From: Podospora bellae-mahoneyi | Lineage: Eukaryota > Ascomycota > Sordariomycetes > Sordariales > Podosporaceae | Length of the DNA stretch: 64,000 nucleotides | Reading direction: 5' to 3' | Assembly (NCBI RefSeq): GCF_035222275.1 | Contig: NW_026946359.1 | Location: 186,001-250,000 of the forward strand | Part shown: positions 31,782 through 42,663 of the stretch, piece after piece | Position numbering within the stretch: the first letter of the stretch is position 1 | Layout of the letters: every line of letters starts with the position of its first letter | Position numbers and translations under genes: made by a program | Notes under the pieces: model-generated | What the model saw: the letters and a program-made list of their open reading frames with translations, nothing else | Told to the model about the DNA's origin: nothing | The model's database searches: none

Positions 31782-32381
31782 TTAGAGAGCCATGGCAATG
31801 ATGGCAGCAACACCGGCGGCAAGGCTGAGGCCAGTGATCTGGGCAGCGCCAGCAGTCGAGGTGGAGGAGGTGGTGGTGGCGGCCTCGGAGTCGGCACCGG
31901 TGTTTGTAGTAGTAACGGCGATAAGAGTGGACGAAGCAGTACGATGACCATCGCAGTGCCAGTGATCTCCATGAGCCTCACATCCATATGATTCGGTAGG
32001 GCTGGGCTTGATGCTACCAGTGCCGGGAGCATCAGTGTGGTCATCCTCATCGTCGGTGTGGTCATGATCATGGTCATGGTCATCACCATCACTGTCGTGA
32101 TCATGGTGAGCTGCAGCCGTGGTGACTACAGGAGCCGCGCCAGTGGCCATCCCGGTAGTCACGACAGCATCGGTGACCCTGGGTCCCTCACAGTCCCTGA
32201 AGTAGTGAGGTTAGTATGCCTTCAGGCTTACAGCACTAATTAAAACCGAAGCTTACCAGTGGTCATTGTGAGGCACACAGCCGATGGACTCGGTGGGGGA
32301 TGGTCCGGGATCGGCCGTGGTCTGCCCCAAAGCGGTGGACAGAGCACCCAACAGCAAAGCGGCATACGTGACGGCCTTCAT
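31782..32381 (-). CDS. Small secreted His-rich GPI-type protein, candidate zinc-binding partner of the adjacent ZIP transporter, 179 aa
   Basis: Exon 1 is 32381-32257, the intron 32256-32197 (60 bp, GTAAGC, CATACTAAC branch, CAG) and exon 2 32196-31782; frame kept (540 bp). An N-terminal signal peptide (MKAVTYAALLLGALSTALG) is followed by motif copy 1, SIGCVPHNDHWDCEGPRVT. A His/Asp-rich stretch (HHDHDSDGDDHDHDHDHTDD) comes next, then motif copy 2, SYGCEAHGDHWHCDGHRT. A Ser/Thr/Ala linker leads to a C-terminal hydrophobic tail (ITGLSLAAGVAAIIAMAL) typical of a GPI signal. The motif (C-x2-H-[NG]-x-H-W-x-C-x-G) matches in pattern the repeats in the ectodomain of the ZIP transporter transcribed the other way at 33811. 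His clusters and position suggest zinc capture at the cell surface; this is inference, as I know no named family for it. Confidence 0.85.
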
Positions 32382-33810
32382 CTTGGCTTGCGGTGAGTCT
32401 TGGGGTTTGGGTGGACGGACAGGTGAGACTGAAGGTGTACGGGCAAGATGGGATGGACCGGATGCCTCTCTGCGTTATAAGACGGTCTTTAAAGCGAGGT
32501 AATACAGCCAGCCACAGCCAACCATCCCATGTCACCATGCCACCCTCAATGTTCATGCGCTGCCCCAATGCCGCCCATCACCTCACCGAAACTCCCATGT
32601 ACCCAGTCAAAAATAGGGACTGCTGCCGTCATTTGAGACAGCATGGCAAGTGGGACGGCTGGCATCAGGTGAATTTCAAACGAACCATTGGCCGCGAAGT
32701 GGTGCCGTTTGCTGCCAAGACACTCCAAGACATTGGTTAACCGATGGGTTTAGCCTGACAGGTCCGCTTTGAGCAAGACAATGTTGTAGCGAAATGCAGG
32801 TTTTGGACAGACGATCAGTGGTCCTCGTTTTGTTTGTGCAACAAAGTCGAGGTGTTGGAATGGGGCGTTGGCTTGTCTTGTCTTTCCAAAACTGATGGGC
32901 TTTGACCAGCGTGGAAGGGTGGGCCGGAAGACAGAGTGGGTCTCGTAGCCTTGGCTTTCGTTAGCGATGGCCATCAAGGTTCTCAGCCCGCCAGAGCCCG
33001 CCGCGCATTTGCCGGGCACCTTGATGGGCAGCTCAAGATTGCTTGCAGTTCTGGGCATCGTTTCAGCCAATCAACACAAAGAGATTTATTTTTTTTCTTG
33101 CTCAATCCCGCCCTTGACGATGTGGATTTCGTCGCATGTCGCCCAACTCGGCCACTCACCCGCAGCAGCCAGTCTGGGATTCGCGTGGAGTTGGTCTTGG
33201 AGTCACCATGGAGCCCATGGAGCCCATGGAGCAAATGGGATTCGAGCACGCAACGACTCCATCCAAGGCCCCTCCATGAGCCCCTCTATGCGCTGAATTT
33301 TCCCATCTCAGCGATCCCCAAGTCCTTTTTTGTTTCCTGTCTCTCCTTCCCTCGTGGCTATCCCGTGTTCCCAGTCTTCTATCGTCTCTTTCCCTTCCCC
33401 GGAATTCGAACCTCCGCCAGGTACTAGACGGCCCACGACCACGCGAGTAACTTGTGGTTCGCGCACAAGACTACGGCTACCTACAGCACGCCCACGCCAC
33501 GACCGCAACGTGCTGTGCACCTTGACGGTCAGTCACAACCTTGACGGCTCGATTTGTGGACACGGCTGTTGCAAGACCTGGAACTTGGCAGCCACTCCCA
33601 CCGTCACTGTTCTGTGTAGCCCCCCACGAGCCAGGACATGAGCTGAGGACAAGCAACCAAAGATACCCCCTCAATTGCCTCGCTTTAAAACCCCCTGTGC
33701 TATCCCGCGCCTTGTACGCCCATATCTATATCGAGCGCAGCCTTCCGCTCCGACAGGTTCACAGCAGCAGCATCACCCTTGGTCTTCGGTTACATACCTT
33801 CTATCACATC
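32382..33810. promoter_or_regulatory. Shared divergent promoter of the zinc pair with four CAAGGT sites
   Basis: CAAGGT or its reverse complement ACCTTG occurs at 32975-32980 (+), 33018-33023 (-), 33519-33524 (-) and 33538-33543 (-). The last two sit in a direct repeat of ACCTTGACGG spaced 19 bp. All four read RTCAAGGT in one orientation. CAAGGT is the core reported for the zinc-responsive regulator ZafA in Aspergillus fumigatus, and it resembles half of the yeast Zap1 element ACCTTNAAGGT. In 1.4 kb fewer than one such hexamer is expected by chance on both strands. A 9-bp repeat (CATGGAGCC) lies at about 33207-33234. Confidence 0.5.
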
Positions 33811-35760
33811 ATGTTTCAAAGCCTGCCTGCCATACGGGCGTCGTTGCTCTATGGACTGTTAGCCGCTCCATCTCTTAGCCTCGTCTCAGCAAGCCCTTCA
33901 CCAATCGACGCCCGTCATGTCGTGACAGATCCTGCCAGAATAGTTGCGCAAGCAACCGTCACTGCTGTGTCAGAGTGCCACGCCCACGGTACTAATTATT
34001 ATTGTCAAGCCGGAGTTACAGAGTTTCGCATTGTTGGCTCCGAGACTGCCGCCTCATACACGGATTGCCATCCACACGGCGCAAAGACGTAAGCACTCGC
34101 CCTCCATAGGTCTCACCATACACGGTTTGCTAAAAGGTCTACCCTATAGGTACTGTGTAGGACCAAAGTCTGATGAGGTAGAAATTGTCCTTGCTGCCGC
34201 CACGGCACCTGCGGTAACAGCGTCCCCAACGGCGACTGGCAGTTCGAGCTTGACTGCCGTTAGCGCGTGCCATCTCCACGGGTCTGAGCTGTAAGTACAA
34301 CCTCCAACCGCTCCATTATTGACCCACCGCTGACACGGCCTTGAAGCCTTTGTATGCACGGGGCAACCGAGTATAAGGTCCACACAACTGTCACTGCTAC
34401 TGCTACACAAGATCTCCCAGCACAGTTTACCGGTTGCCATGCCCATGGTGCTGAGACATACTGCAATGGCCCAACTGGGGAGGAAGTTGAGATCACCCTG
34501 GCCACCGCTGAGGAGGACCACGACGACCACGGTCATGAAGACTCGGAGGAACTTGATTGCCACTTCCACGCTGGCGTCGAGCATTGCGTCGGCAAAGGGG
34601 GCGAGAAGGTTGCCAACACCTGCGAAAGAACGCAGCGTGACTACAACATCAAGCTTCGTGTTGGCTTGTTGTTCGTCATGTTGGCTACCAGCTCCATCGG
34701 TGTCTTCACTCCCATTCTCATCTCATCCTTTGTGTCGCCCAACCACATCGTATTTACCATTCTCAGACAGTTCGGCACTGGCGTTATCATCTCAACCGCT
34801 TTTGTCCACCTCTACACTCATGCTGTACTAATGTTCCAGAACGAATGCCTCGGCAAGCTGCAGTACGAAGCCACAGCCTCTGCCATCCTCATGGCAGGCA
34901 TCTTCCTCTCCTTCCTCATCGAGTATCTTGGCGTTCGTTTCGTCCAATGGCACCAAGCCAAGCAACAGGCCCACAAGGCTGTTTCCAGCGACGGTGAGCA
35001 GCAAGGCCCGGCCCCAGGCAAAACCGACATGGTCAACATCACCGTTCTTGAAGCCGGCGTCATCTTCCACTCCCTTCTTATCGGCCTCACTGTAGTCGTC
35101 GCCGGTGATTCCTTCTTTGGCACCCTGTTTGCCGTCATTGTTTTCCACCAAATGTTCGAAGGCATCGCTCTTGGCACCCGCATCGCCGCCCTCGGTCACC
35201 CCAGCGCTGCCACCGCCCACAGCGGCGTTCACGGCCACGGTCACGGTCCGGGTCATGCGCACTACCACCCCGAGCCAAAGCCCGCCGCTGAGATCGCCCC
35301 CGCCGGAGAGATCGTTGCCCATGCTCCCAAGGAAGGCCACGACCACGAACACGGCCACGACTACCTCGCCCTCCCTGATGCGCACAAGACGGCCAAGAGC
35401 GGAAGCGTTTCGTCCTCCGAGAACAGCACCACTGCGGGCGAACTCACCCCTCACGTATCCATGTTCAAGAAGCTCATGCTTGCCTTGGCTTTCGCCTTGG
35501 TCACACCCATAGGCATGGGCATCGGTATCGGCGTTCTTCACACATTCAACGGCAACGACCCTTCGACTATCATCGCTATTGGCACCCTCGACGCCTTCTC
35601 AGCCGGTATCCTCGTGTGGGTTGGTGTGGTGGAGATGTGGGCTCACGACTGGATGTTGGGAGGGGAGATGACCAATTCTGGGCCGCTGAAGACCGCTCTG
35701 GGGTTGATTTCCATGGTGGTTGGCTTGGCGGTCATGAGCTTGTTGGGTAAATGGGCGTAA
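33811..35760 (+). CDS. ZIP-family zinc transporter with five-copy Cys/His ectodomain, 610 aa
   Basis: Three exons: 33811-34088, 34150-34290 and 34347-35760; introns of 61 and 56 bp with GTAAGC/TAG and GTAAGT/AAG ends. A signal peptide (MFQSLPAIRASLLYGLLAAP...) precedes a ~250-residue ectodomain with five repeats of C-H-x-H-G/A...C: SECHAHGTNYYCQAG, TDCHPHGAKTYCVGP, SACHLHGSELLCMHG, TGCHAHGAETYCNGP and LDCHFHAGVEHCVGK. The ZIP core follows: LRVGLLFVMLATSSIGVF, FGTGVIISTAFVHLYTHA (TM4 His), VIFHSLLIGLTVVVAG, and VFHQMFEGIALGTRI with the metal-site His-x3-Glu. A cytosolic His-rich loop (HGHGHGPGHAHYHPE, HDHEHGHD) follows, and then the last TMs. It should bring zinc into the cytosol at the plasma membrane (family knowledge). 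The long repeated ectodomain is unusual beside yeast Zrt1. Confidence 0.93.
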
Positions 35761-36541
35761 ATAGGTTTTTGGATATGTGGGTTTTGTTTATACTGGGCTT
35801 TCCGGATATGATGTGTTTTTTTTTTTTTCGGACGGAAAAGGGATATGATACCATCATGACATATTGTTATCTTGGAGGATTTGGAATTTTGGGAGGAAAG
35901 GATCTCACTTTTAGCGTTGGGCGTTGCGGCGTCATGCAATTTACATACCTCCAAGGTTGTTGTTCACCTGCGGGTGCAACAGTGAAACGATGAAAGGGGA
36001 ATTTCGGAAATGATAGAGAGTTTGGAGGAATGTGTGTTGATAAATGGTCATGTATATTTGATGTATCTACTTGGGGATCAATCTACGAAGCATGAGATGA
36101 CAAACCCGTTGTTTCTTTGTCTGTTCTACTCGGCATTGTGAACACCGAATTCAGCAACCGTGATCCACACAAAACTTGCATGATGTGAAGGAGACCAAAA
36201 CCAAAGCTTTGTTTATGTCCAGATATGCTGGGTTGATAGATAATCAGGAGCATAATCAAGATTATCTCACTCCACCATGCCCAGTACAACTTGTACGAAA
36301 ATTCCATCGACAGTTATGCAATTCAATCTAATTATTACAAGTCGCCTATCTGTCTATAATTTCCGTCTAATCTAACTATCCATCCGGGTATCTATCAATC
36401 AATAAGGTAGTACCACCTTACATACTTTTTCCAGTTGCAACACAAAATAAGCCACCATCAATGTCCACACATCATGCACAATGCTCTGCGCCCAACCCCA
36501 TTTCCATGCGTCTTCTTCTTTCCATCTGCTACGTGAGCACC
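35761..36541. other. Convergent 3' spacer
   Basis: Spacer between the ZIP gene (+) and the Zn2Cys6 factor (-). A run of T (about 35815-35829) lies 60 bp after the ZIP stop. Nothing else recognised. Confidence 0.4.
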
Positions 36542-39500
36542 TCAAATGCCAGGCCCCCACGTACTGCTCGTCCTCCCGCCCGTCGTCTCCAGTTCATATC
36601 TCCCCAGACTCTCCTGCCAGTTTTGCCAGTCAAAGCCCTCGTCTACGTTCATATCTACATCGTCCAAACTACCCATGTTCGGCATCCGCAGGAAATCAGG
36701 CGATCCTGTGTTGATGGGCCACATCCAAGGGGGCACCTGCTCCAGTTGCTGCGGGGACTGCTGCATGCCGCGTTGCTGTTGTTGTTGTTGTTGCTGCTGC
36801 TGCTGCTGCTGTTGGAGATGTTGCTGCTGTGCCTGCTGACGTTGTTGTGGCTGTAGCTGTACCGGTGTTCCTAACGACGAAGTAGAGTTGTTGTAGTTCG
36901 GTGTGGGGGCCGCATTGAAGTCCAGTCCGGATGGAGGATATCCAAAGGCCTGGGTATGGTGAACATAATCGGCCATGTCCCCGTAAAATAAGGGAGCGAA
37001 GTCTGTTGAGACAAAGGGGGTAGAGTTGCTCATGGCCGAGTCAATGTAGTCCATGACCTCGGGCTTAGTCGCCATCCTCACGTGGGTATTGTTATTCAGC
37101 TGTGAGAGTATTGGTTGGGCTTGGCCGGCTAGTTGCTGATGCTGCCCTCGAGAAGCCGATGTCCCTGATTGTGCCGGTTCATGGGCCTCTTCTGCTTGTT
37201 CGTCCAGCAACTCCTGTGGCAGAGGTGGTGCATTGACCAATTTGCGCCACTGTTCGAGAGCCATCACACGTTTCATCGATCCCGGGATTTCGCGAATACT
37301 GGTAGGAGCTGTGTTGCAGCGGTCCCTCAACTCCAGCTCCCGTGCAGCGTCGGGGTCGTTTTGAAGTCGCGCAATCTCAGCTGCACGGTGTTTTGCTGCC
37401 TTGTCGTACAACTTCCTCAAGGGCACCCACACCGCATGATGGCCCGCAAGCTTCTCTAGTTCGGCAGAATTGGGAGCTGCGAACCTTAGATTTAACGCTG
37501 TCCAAGCACGCTCAGCTTTTGGACCCCATGGCCTATGAGACACCTCGATCAGGGTGTAAGCAACTGCATGCCACTGGCTATAGGTCTGGAAGAGCCATCG
37601 CCATTGCTTGCACCTTTCGTCCGTGTTCAAAATATGAGCGTACTCAAATACCTCGAGAGAGGCATTGAACAGACGACCTCGCACTTCGTCTGTAAGATAC
37701 TCATTACCCGGACCCGGAAACAAAACTGGCTGGTAGATGACAAGCATCATCTTGGCACAGATGACCCGCGTGATGTTGGCGGCTGCCCAGTACATGGGCT
37801 CTGAACTGTCCTTGAGATATTGTTCCTCCACGCGTCGTTGAGTGTCTACCAGCATTTTTTCCCGCTCTTCAAGCGAAACGCCCGCCTCACGGGGGTTCAC
37901 TGTTGCCATGGCCGAAGACATGGTGTGCAAGCTTCTGGCCAAGGAGCACATCTCGTATCGGATCAACGAAAAGGTCATGTCGGTAGTTCCAACCCGCGGT
38001 TCGGGGAGACATTTGCTCTCTGGGGAGATGTCGGTGTCGTTGATGTTCATGGGGTATTGCGTATCGAATGTCTGGTCCACAACAGTAAGATCCGTCCCTT
38101 GATCCTCGGCTGATCTAAGATCCAGCACGCAGACAGCCCAAAAAAGCCTTCTTCGCATCTCAATCTCAAAAGGCGTGATGTTGTCGAAATGGGTCCCGTC
38201 GCGGTGGAGTCCCAATGCTTGGCTGATCCTGATCAGAAGTCCTGTCAAAGTCCAGGCAAACCTTGTATCATCGTGTCGACGAACAAGGACCAAGAACAGA
38301 AGGAATGCTTGTGCCACCACCAGATCCGGCGTCGTTAAGAGGTTAGCTTTGCCAAGCGCTTGTTCCAATGCGAAGCGATATTTTTGAAGTAGAACATCCT
38401 TCTCGGCATCGAAATTACGTCGGACCTGAAAGGAGTGTGAGTATAGTGGTGGCGGATAGGAGTAACAGTGCGTGACCATACCTCTTCTTCATCCAAAGAT
38501 GTTATGGATGCGTAATAGATGGAAAACATCAAGGCCTCGGTGGAGGGCGTGAGAGTGTCTAGGTTGCGTCGGAGATCTCGAATGAGCTTGTTCATGGTGG
38601 GAACATGGAGCACCTTGAGGATCGGATCAACATTTTCCTGGAATACCTGCCAGATAAACGGGATCTGAGATGGTAATGGGTGCAGAGGCCTGAGATCAAC
38701 TTCGGACGAGCTATAGCCCATAATCCAAGATTGATGAGATAGGACCGAAGGTTTTACATGCTCAGAGGACTCGGGGGTAGCTTCGTCGTCCGAGTCTTCT
38801 GACTCATCGTGAAAGTGTTCAGATTCCCTTCTGATCTCGTCCAGCTTTGAGAGTGTTAGCCTGGCATGGACATAACGCCAGTTGCGGCATCTTAATAATT
38901 ACATACCTCATCCGTAATACTGGACCAAAGCCCGCTGGACACATAACGTGTGCCTCCTCGCTCGTTCAACATCAAGCGTCCGAATTGCTTGTGCACATCC
39001 GGTGAAAGCTTGCCAAGCCGGTCCGGCTCGGAAATAGCCGTCCCGGAAATAGTTCTTGTTGGCGCCTTCGGGATGTCGGGCGTGGTGACGTTGGCGGTGA
39101 TAGCAGCATGGCTGGTGGAATAAGCAGGAGCAGGTGGTCTCCCCCCAGGTGTATAATGGTCTTGTCCGCTGTTGTACGCCGTCGTCCCCTCGGGAGAGTT
39201 TCCGGCGCTGCGCGCTGCTTCCACCTCGATCTGACCGCTGAGCTCCTCCACAATTCCCTCAAGTTTCCGCAAGCGCCTCATCAACTCCAACTCTCGCTCA
39301 CTCGACGGTTGCTTGGCCGGGGCATTGGGATCTTTGGGGCGCGGACGACGAGGAGCGCGGCCGGGGGCCGGGAAGATACATGGTATCTGGGCTCGGCAGC
39401 AGTTCGAACATGGCATGTGCTTATCGCAGCGAACCTTCCTCCTCCTGCATGTCACACAGCTGCGCGGATTGAGGGCGTTTGATGGGATTGCAGAGGGTGA

Positions 39501-39653
39501 ATAGACGGAGGCGCCAGGAGGAGGATGGCGCGCAAGCGCCAATATTTGCTGCGGATCGTAGCCGTCCTGGGCGCTCGTGATGGAGCCAACATCGGTGTTG
39601 GGGCTGTCGGCCGATACCAGGCTCCGGCCAGCGATACTTGCACCGTCGGGCAT
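36542..39653 (-). CDS. Zn2Cys6 fungal transcription factor with polyQ C-terminus, 997 aa
   Basis: Exons are 39653-38907, 38844-38482 and 38425-36542; introns of 62 and 56 bp (GTATGT...AAAG, GTATGG...TTCAG), frame kept throughout. The Zn2Cys6 cluster is perfect: C66-x2-C69-x6-C76-x5-C82-x2-C85-x6-C92, followed by a basic Pro/Arg linker and a leucine-containing dimer helix (LELMRRLRKLEGIVEELSGQIE). The fungal-specific TF domain (PF04082 type) spans ~290-600, with FIWQVFQENVDPILKVLHVPT, ALMFSIYYASITSL, LLIRISQALGLHRDG and MRRRLFWAVCVLDLRSAEDQGT. The C-terminus carries a long Gln tract (36771-36860 in DNA, mixed CAG/CAA) before a Trp-rich acidic end, a likely activation domain. The targets are unknown. 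It is neighbour to the zinc pair, but nothing in the sequence shows it controls it. Confidence 0.93.
36771..36860. repeat. CAG/CAA trinucleotide tract encoding polyglutamine
   Basis: A minus-strand run of CAG and CAA codons gives a broken polyQ segment of about 30 residues. It is mixed codon usage rather than a pure repeat. Confidence 0.85.
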
Positions 39654-40671
39654 CGTGACTTAGAGTTGGGGTGGGATGGAGTGGCGCGCGAGATGCGGTA
39701 AGACAGAGAGCACGAAGGCGGCGGCGGGGTTCCACAGATGAGTAAAGGGCGTCGGGTTTTGTGGATGGCGGTGGCGGTCACCTTGAATCGACAAATTCGT
39801 ATCTACTCTCGCGTATGAGTGCTCTCAACATGCCATGCGATGCGTGCGAGCGAATAGGCACCGGATGCCCGACCGTATTCATTGATGGTGGCACGGATAT
39901 TTTGAGATGCTGTTGTCGACTTGGAGAAGACAAAGGTCTTGCTCCCAAGTCACTAGACTAATTCCTGGTGGGGGCTGACAACGCCTCGAGCTAAGACTGG
40001 AGAGGATTCTCATGGCCCGTGCTCACCTATCCCACTTTGTTTGGAGTTTCATCAAAGCTTTCAAGTTTCAAAAACACCATCCGACGACCCGGATCCAGAC
40101 CATGAATTAGCCTTGGGTTCCTCAAGTTCACCTTTTATCCCCATTGACCTTGCCTACCAAGTTTCCGAATCATCTCCGGGCCAGCAAACTCAATTAATGG
40201 GCCGGTATTTGTGGCAGCAGTGTCATTTCGAGATGCACATTTTGGCAAAGCCCTATCTAAAAACGTCTCCAGGATAACACGCTACTGACCAAAAGGTTGC
40301 AGAATTCAAGACAGAACAACTAGCCCAGCCTCTCCTCCGCCTTCGGCCGGTCCTCATAGACACAACATTACTCGGCGTTCGGCGACCACTCGGGCTCCAG
40401 GGACTTTTTATCTTGCTATCGCATCTCGCCAGTATTTCGATGGTCTAGAATTTTGAGAGCCGCACGCGCTTCATCTGTAGCCTTGAGATTCTGGATCTGT
40501 CCAATCGTCCTTCACCAAACATGCTTCAAACCCAATCCCCCAAGAATAGCTGGTGTCCGATCGATCGCATCGCCAACCATCACGCCATCCAAACTTGATT
40601 CTTCTTCATTGGAACTTTCCTCCAATTCCACGTGTCCCCCTTGTTCTCCTTGTACTGTCGGCCGGCCTCCG
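39654..40671. promoter_or_regulatory. Upstream region of the transcription factor; 3' flank of the Nudix gene
   Basis: About 1 kb with no recognisable gene. Short frames at 39761-39961 and 40041-40277 show no domain. Confidence 0.35.
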
Positions 40672-41276
40672 CTACATCAGGCTCTCGATATCAGGATGAT
40701 CCCTGAGCAAATTCAATATGGGCAGAAAAAACTTTTGCTCCCCTTGTTGACCGCTCCCACTTCCACTGGTATCCCCACTTATCAGCGCCTTGACGTCAGA
40801 CCAACTCTTCCAGAACCACCCTGCGCATTTCTCAGGCTCCAGTACCAGTGGTAAGATTTATTAGCCTCATGTATTGGTTTTTGGCTGTGTAAAGAAAAGA
40901 CCAACATCACTTACAGCCGGTTCCTGGTCATCGGTTCTCTCGCAGAGTATGAACAAAGTGATGTAATGCTTCTTCTCCTCGTCAAACACATCGTTGGTTG
41001 TGGCCAGCAACTTCTTGGCCCTAACTAGCAATCCAGTCTCCTCTAGCGTTTCTCTTTCAGCGCAAGCGAACCACGACTCGCCTACCTCCAGATGACCGCC
41101 CGAAAATTGTATCGTTCCTTGAAATTGCATGAGTAGGATGCCTCGATACTCGAAAGATAATTTGTTAGGAAGCATACCATTTCCGTGAGAGGCCTTTCTT
41201 GTCCCAAAGATCAACTTGTTGGTCTTGGGGTCGTGAATCACACTGCGACACCCACACGAACAACTGGAGTAGCCAT
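40672..41276 (-). pseudogene. NUDT15/MTH1-like Nudix hydrolase with one frame break near the start
   Basis: The start ATG is at 41276 (MATPVVRVGVAV, the usual opening of this family). The frame then breaks near 41238-41242, where GCAGTGTGATT lacks one base (or has two extra) relative to the expected Val-Val-Ile strand. From there all parts are present: IHDPKTNKLIFGTRKASHGNG; a 60-bp intron (41177-41118, GTATGC...CAAG); GTIQFSGGHLEVGESWFACA with the complete Nudix box G-x5-E-x7-R-E-x2-E-E-x-G; a 78-bp intron (40914-40837, GTAAGT, GCTAAT branch, GAG); and PEKCAGWFWKSWSDVKAL to the stop at 40672. If the break is real the gene is recently inactivated; a sequence error would restore a 5'-complete family member. 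Family members hydrolyse (oxidised) nucleoside triphosphates. Confidence 0.7.
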
Positions 41277-42663
41277 GTTGAGTTGACTTGAGAGAACTTT
41301 TTGGGCAGTCAGACACAGCAGACACAGCGCATATCAAAGCTAGAAGATCTCTGAGATTCCGCAGCAATATGCCTGTTGTCCTTTCTACTCAGCCCCTGGC
41401 TCTCTTACAGGCACACAGAGAGGCTCTTCGGAAAGGGTGCATTCATAGCCCTTGATGAGACTTTTGCTTACAACGCCAGCTGCCTGTCAGTTGGCCATAC
41501 GGTAGTATAGAGAAAACGCCAAGTGCCAAGACTCTGCTGTCATCCGGTGCCAAGTGCTTGGCTTTTCCCTTGACAAAGACGTCATCATCTCATTCAACTA
41601 GACCATTTGGACTTCTACCATTGTCAACACCTAACTCCAAGTGTTACATACCCAACCCTCTTCCCGCAGTCTCAGCGGTGTCTGTTGACAAAGTACCATC
41701 TTTTCGAGGTGCATGACTCACCGGTGAGCACTTGAAACCATTAAGGAATCATGGGACTCAAGATTATCGTGTTATCTGCTAACCGTTGAGGTTGTGGAAG
41801 GCTCATACGCAAAACTTTTTATAAAGGAATAGCTTAATTTCCTCCGGCTCCCTTTCATATCCGGCGGATAACTTGATGCTGCACAAGGCAGCATCCAGCC
41901 TACTATCAGAGAGTTCTAGTGGACCTTGATTCCAAAACTATCTCAGCCAAATCCGCCAGAGCTGAGAAGGAAAATGAGCGTATTGCCGTTCATGGGGGTA
42001 TAAAAGCCTTCAAAAATATCAATCATCATATAGACATCCAAAATGCGAGGTAAGTTCAGAAACCCATGGCACCTCAGGATCTCGATTCTCGATATGGCTC
42101 AGAGTCTGTGTTCCTCACGCCTCCGACCTGATGTATCTGCTAGGTCACCTCCACTAGTCTCGTCAACGCACATAAAGGAGGGCCAAGTCCCTTGCGCACT
42201 CCCCAGCGGCACCTCAATACGTGCTGACTAGACCGAGCCGCGGAACGGTCCGGACCCCAGGCCGGAGGGTCTTGTCTAGTACAGAAGGCAGAGCTAAAAG
42301 GCTCGCGTGGGCTTGCAGTTCGGAGATGGACAGATACACAGTATGCTGAGGAAAATCGAAACAGATCACAGATTTCTACCGCGCTTATCTATTGGTCGAA
42401 ACGCGACTTACATCTTCTACAGCAGGCGCTAGAAACCAACAAGCTTTCGCCGGTGACTCGACGGCCCTAAGACGGGGATTGTTTGCCATGGCATTGAAGC
42501 GGTCAGTCGCAGGGCTCGTGTTTGCAATTGCAAGACCATGGCCAAGAAATTCTTAAAATAAAAGTTGACTTCAACATAATATTCTTCTCCATAGGCATTC
42601 ATCTTGGAGCCGTACTTGATTTCGTCCCAACGCCTGATATCTTTGGAATCATATTATCCCACC
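41277..42663. other. Intergenic, 1.4 kb, with an orphan TATA-box/start/donor arrangement
   Basis: A strong TATA box (GTATAAAAG, 41999-42007) is followed 36 bp on by an ATG at 42043 and at once a GTAAGT donor (ATGCGAGGTAAGTTC). No downstream exon with a recognisable product follows, and a 62-codon read-through frame has no features. From 42240 to 42663 lies the upstream region of the MFS relic. Confidence 0.4.

Noticed and set aside
31760-32104. Met/Pro-rich frame antisense to the His-rich protein
   Set aside because: Out-of-frame shadow of the His/Asp codons (CAT/GAC) of the real exon on the same strand.
34828-35541. 237-codon minus-strand frame opposite the ZIP gene
   Set aside because: Antisense shadow of a GC-rich coding exon.
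36461-36856. Plus-strand frame ending in a poly-Leu stretch
   Set aside because: Complement of the polyQ tract of the transcription factor.
41118-41177. 20-residue insertion in front of the Nudix box as real protein
   Set aside because: It begins GTATGC, ends CAAG, and its removal gives the family-typical SHGNGTIQFSGGHLE join; it is an intron.
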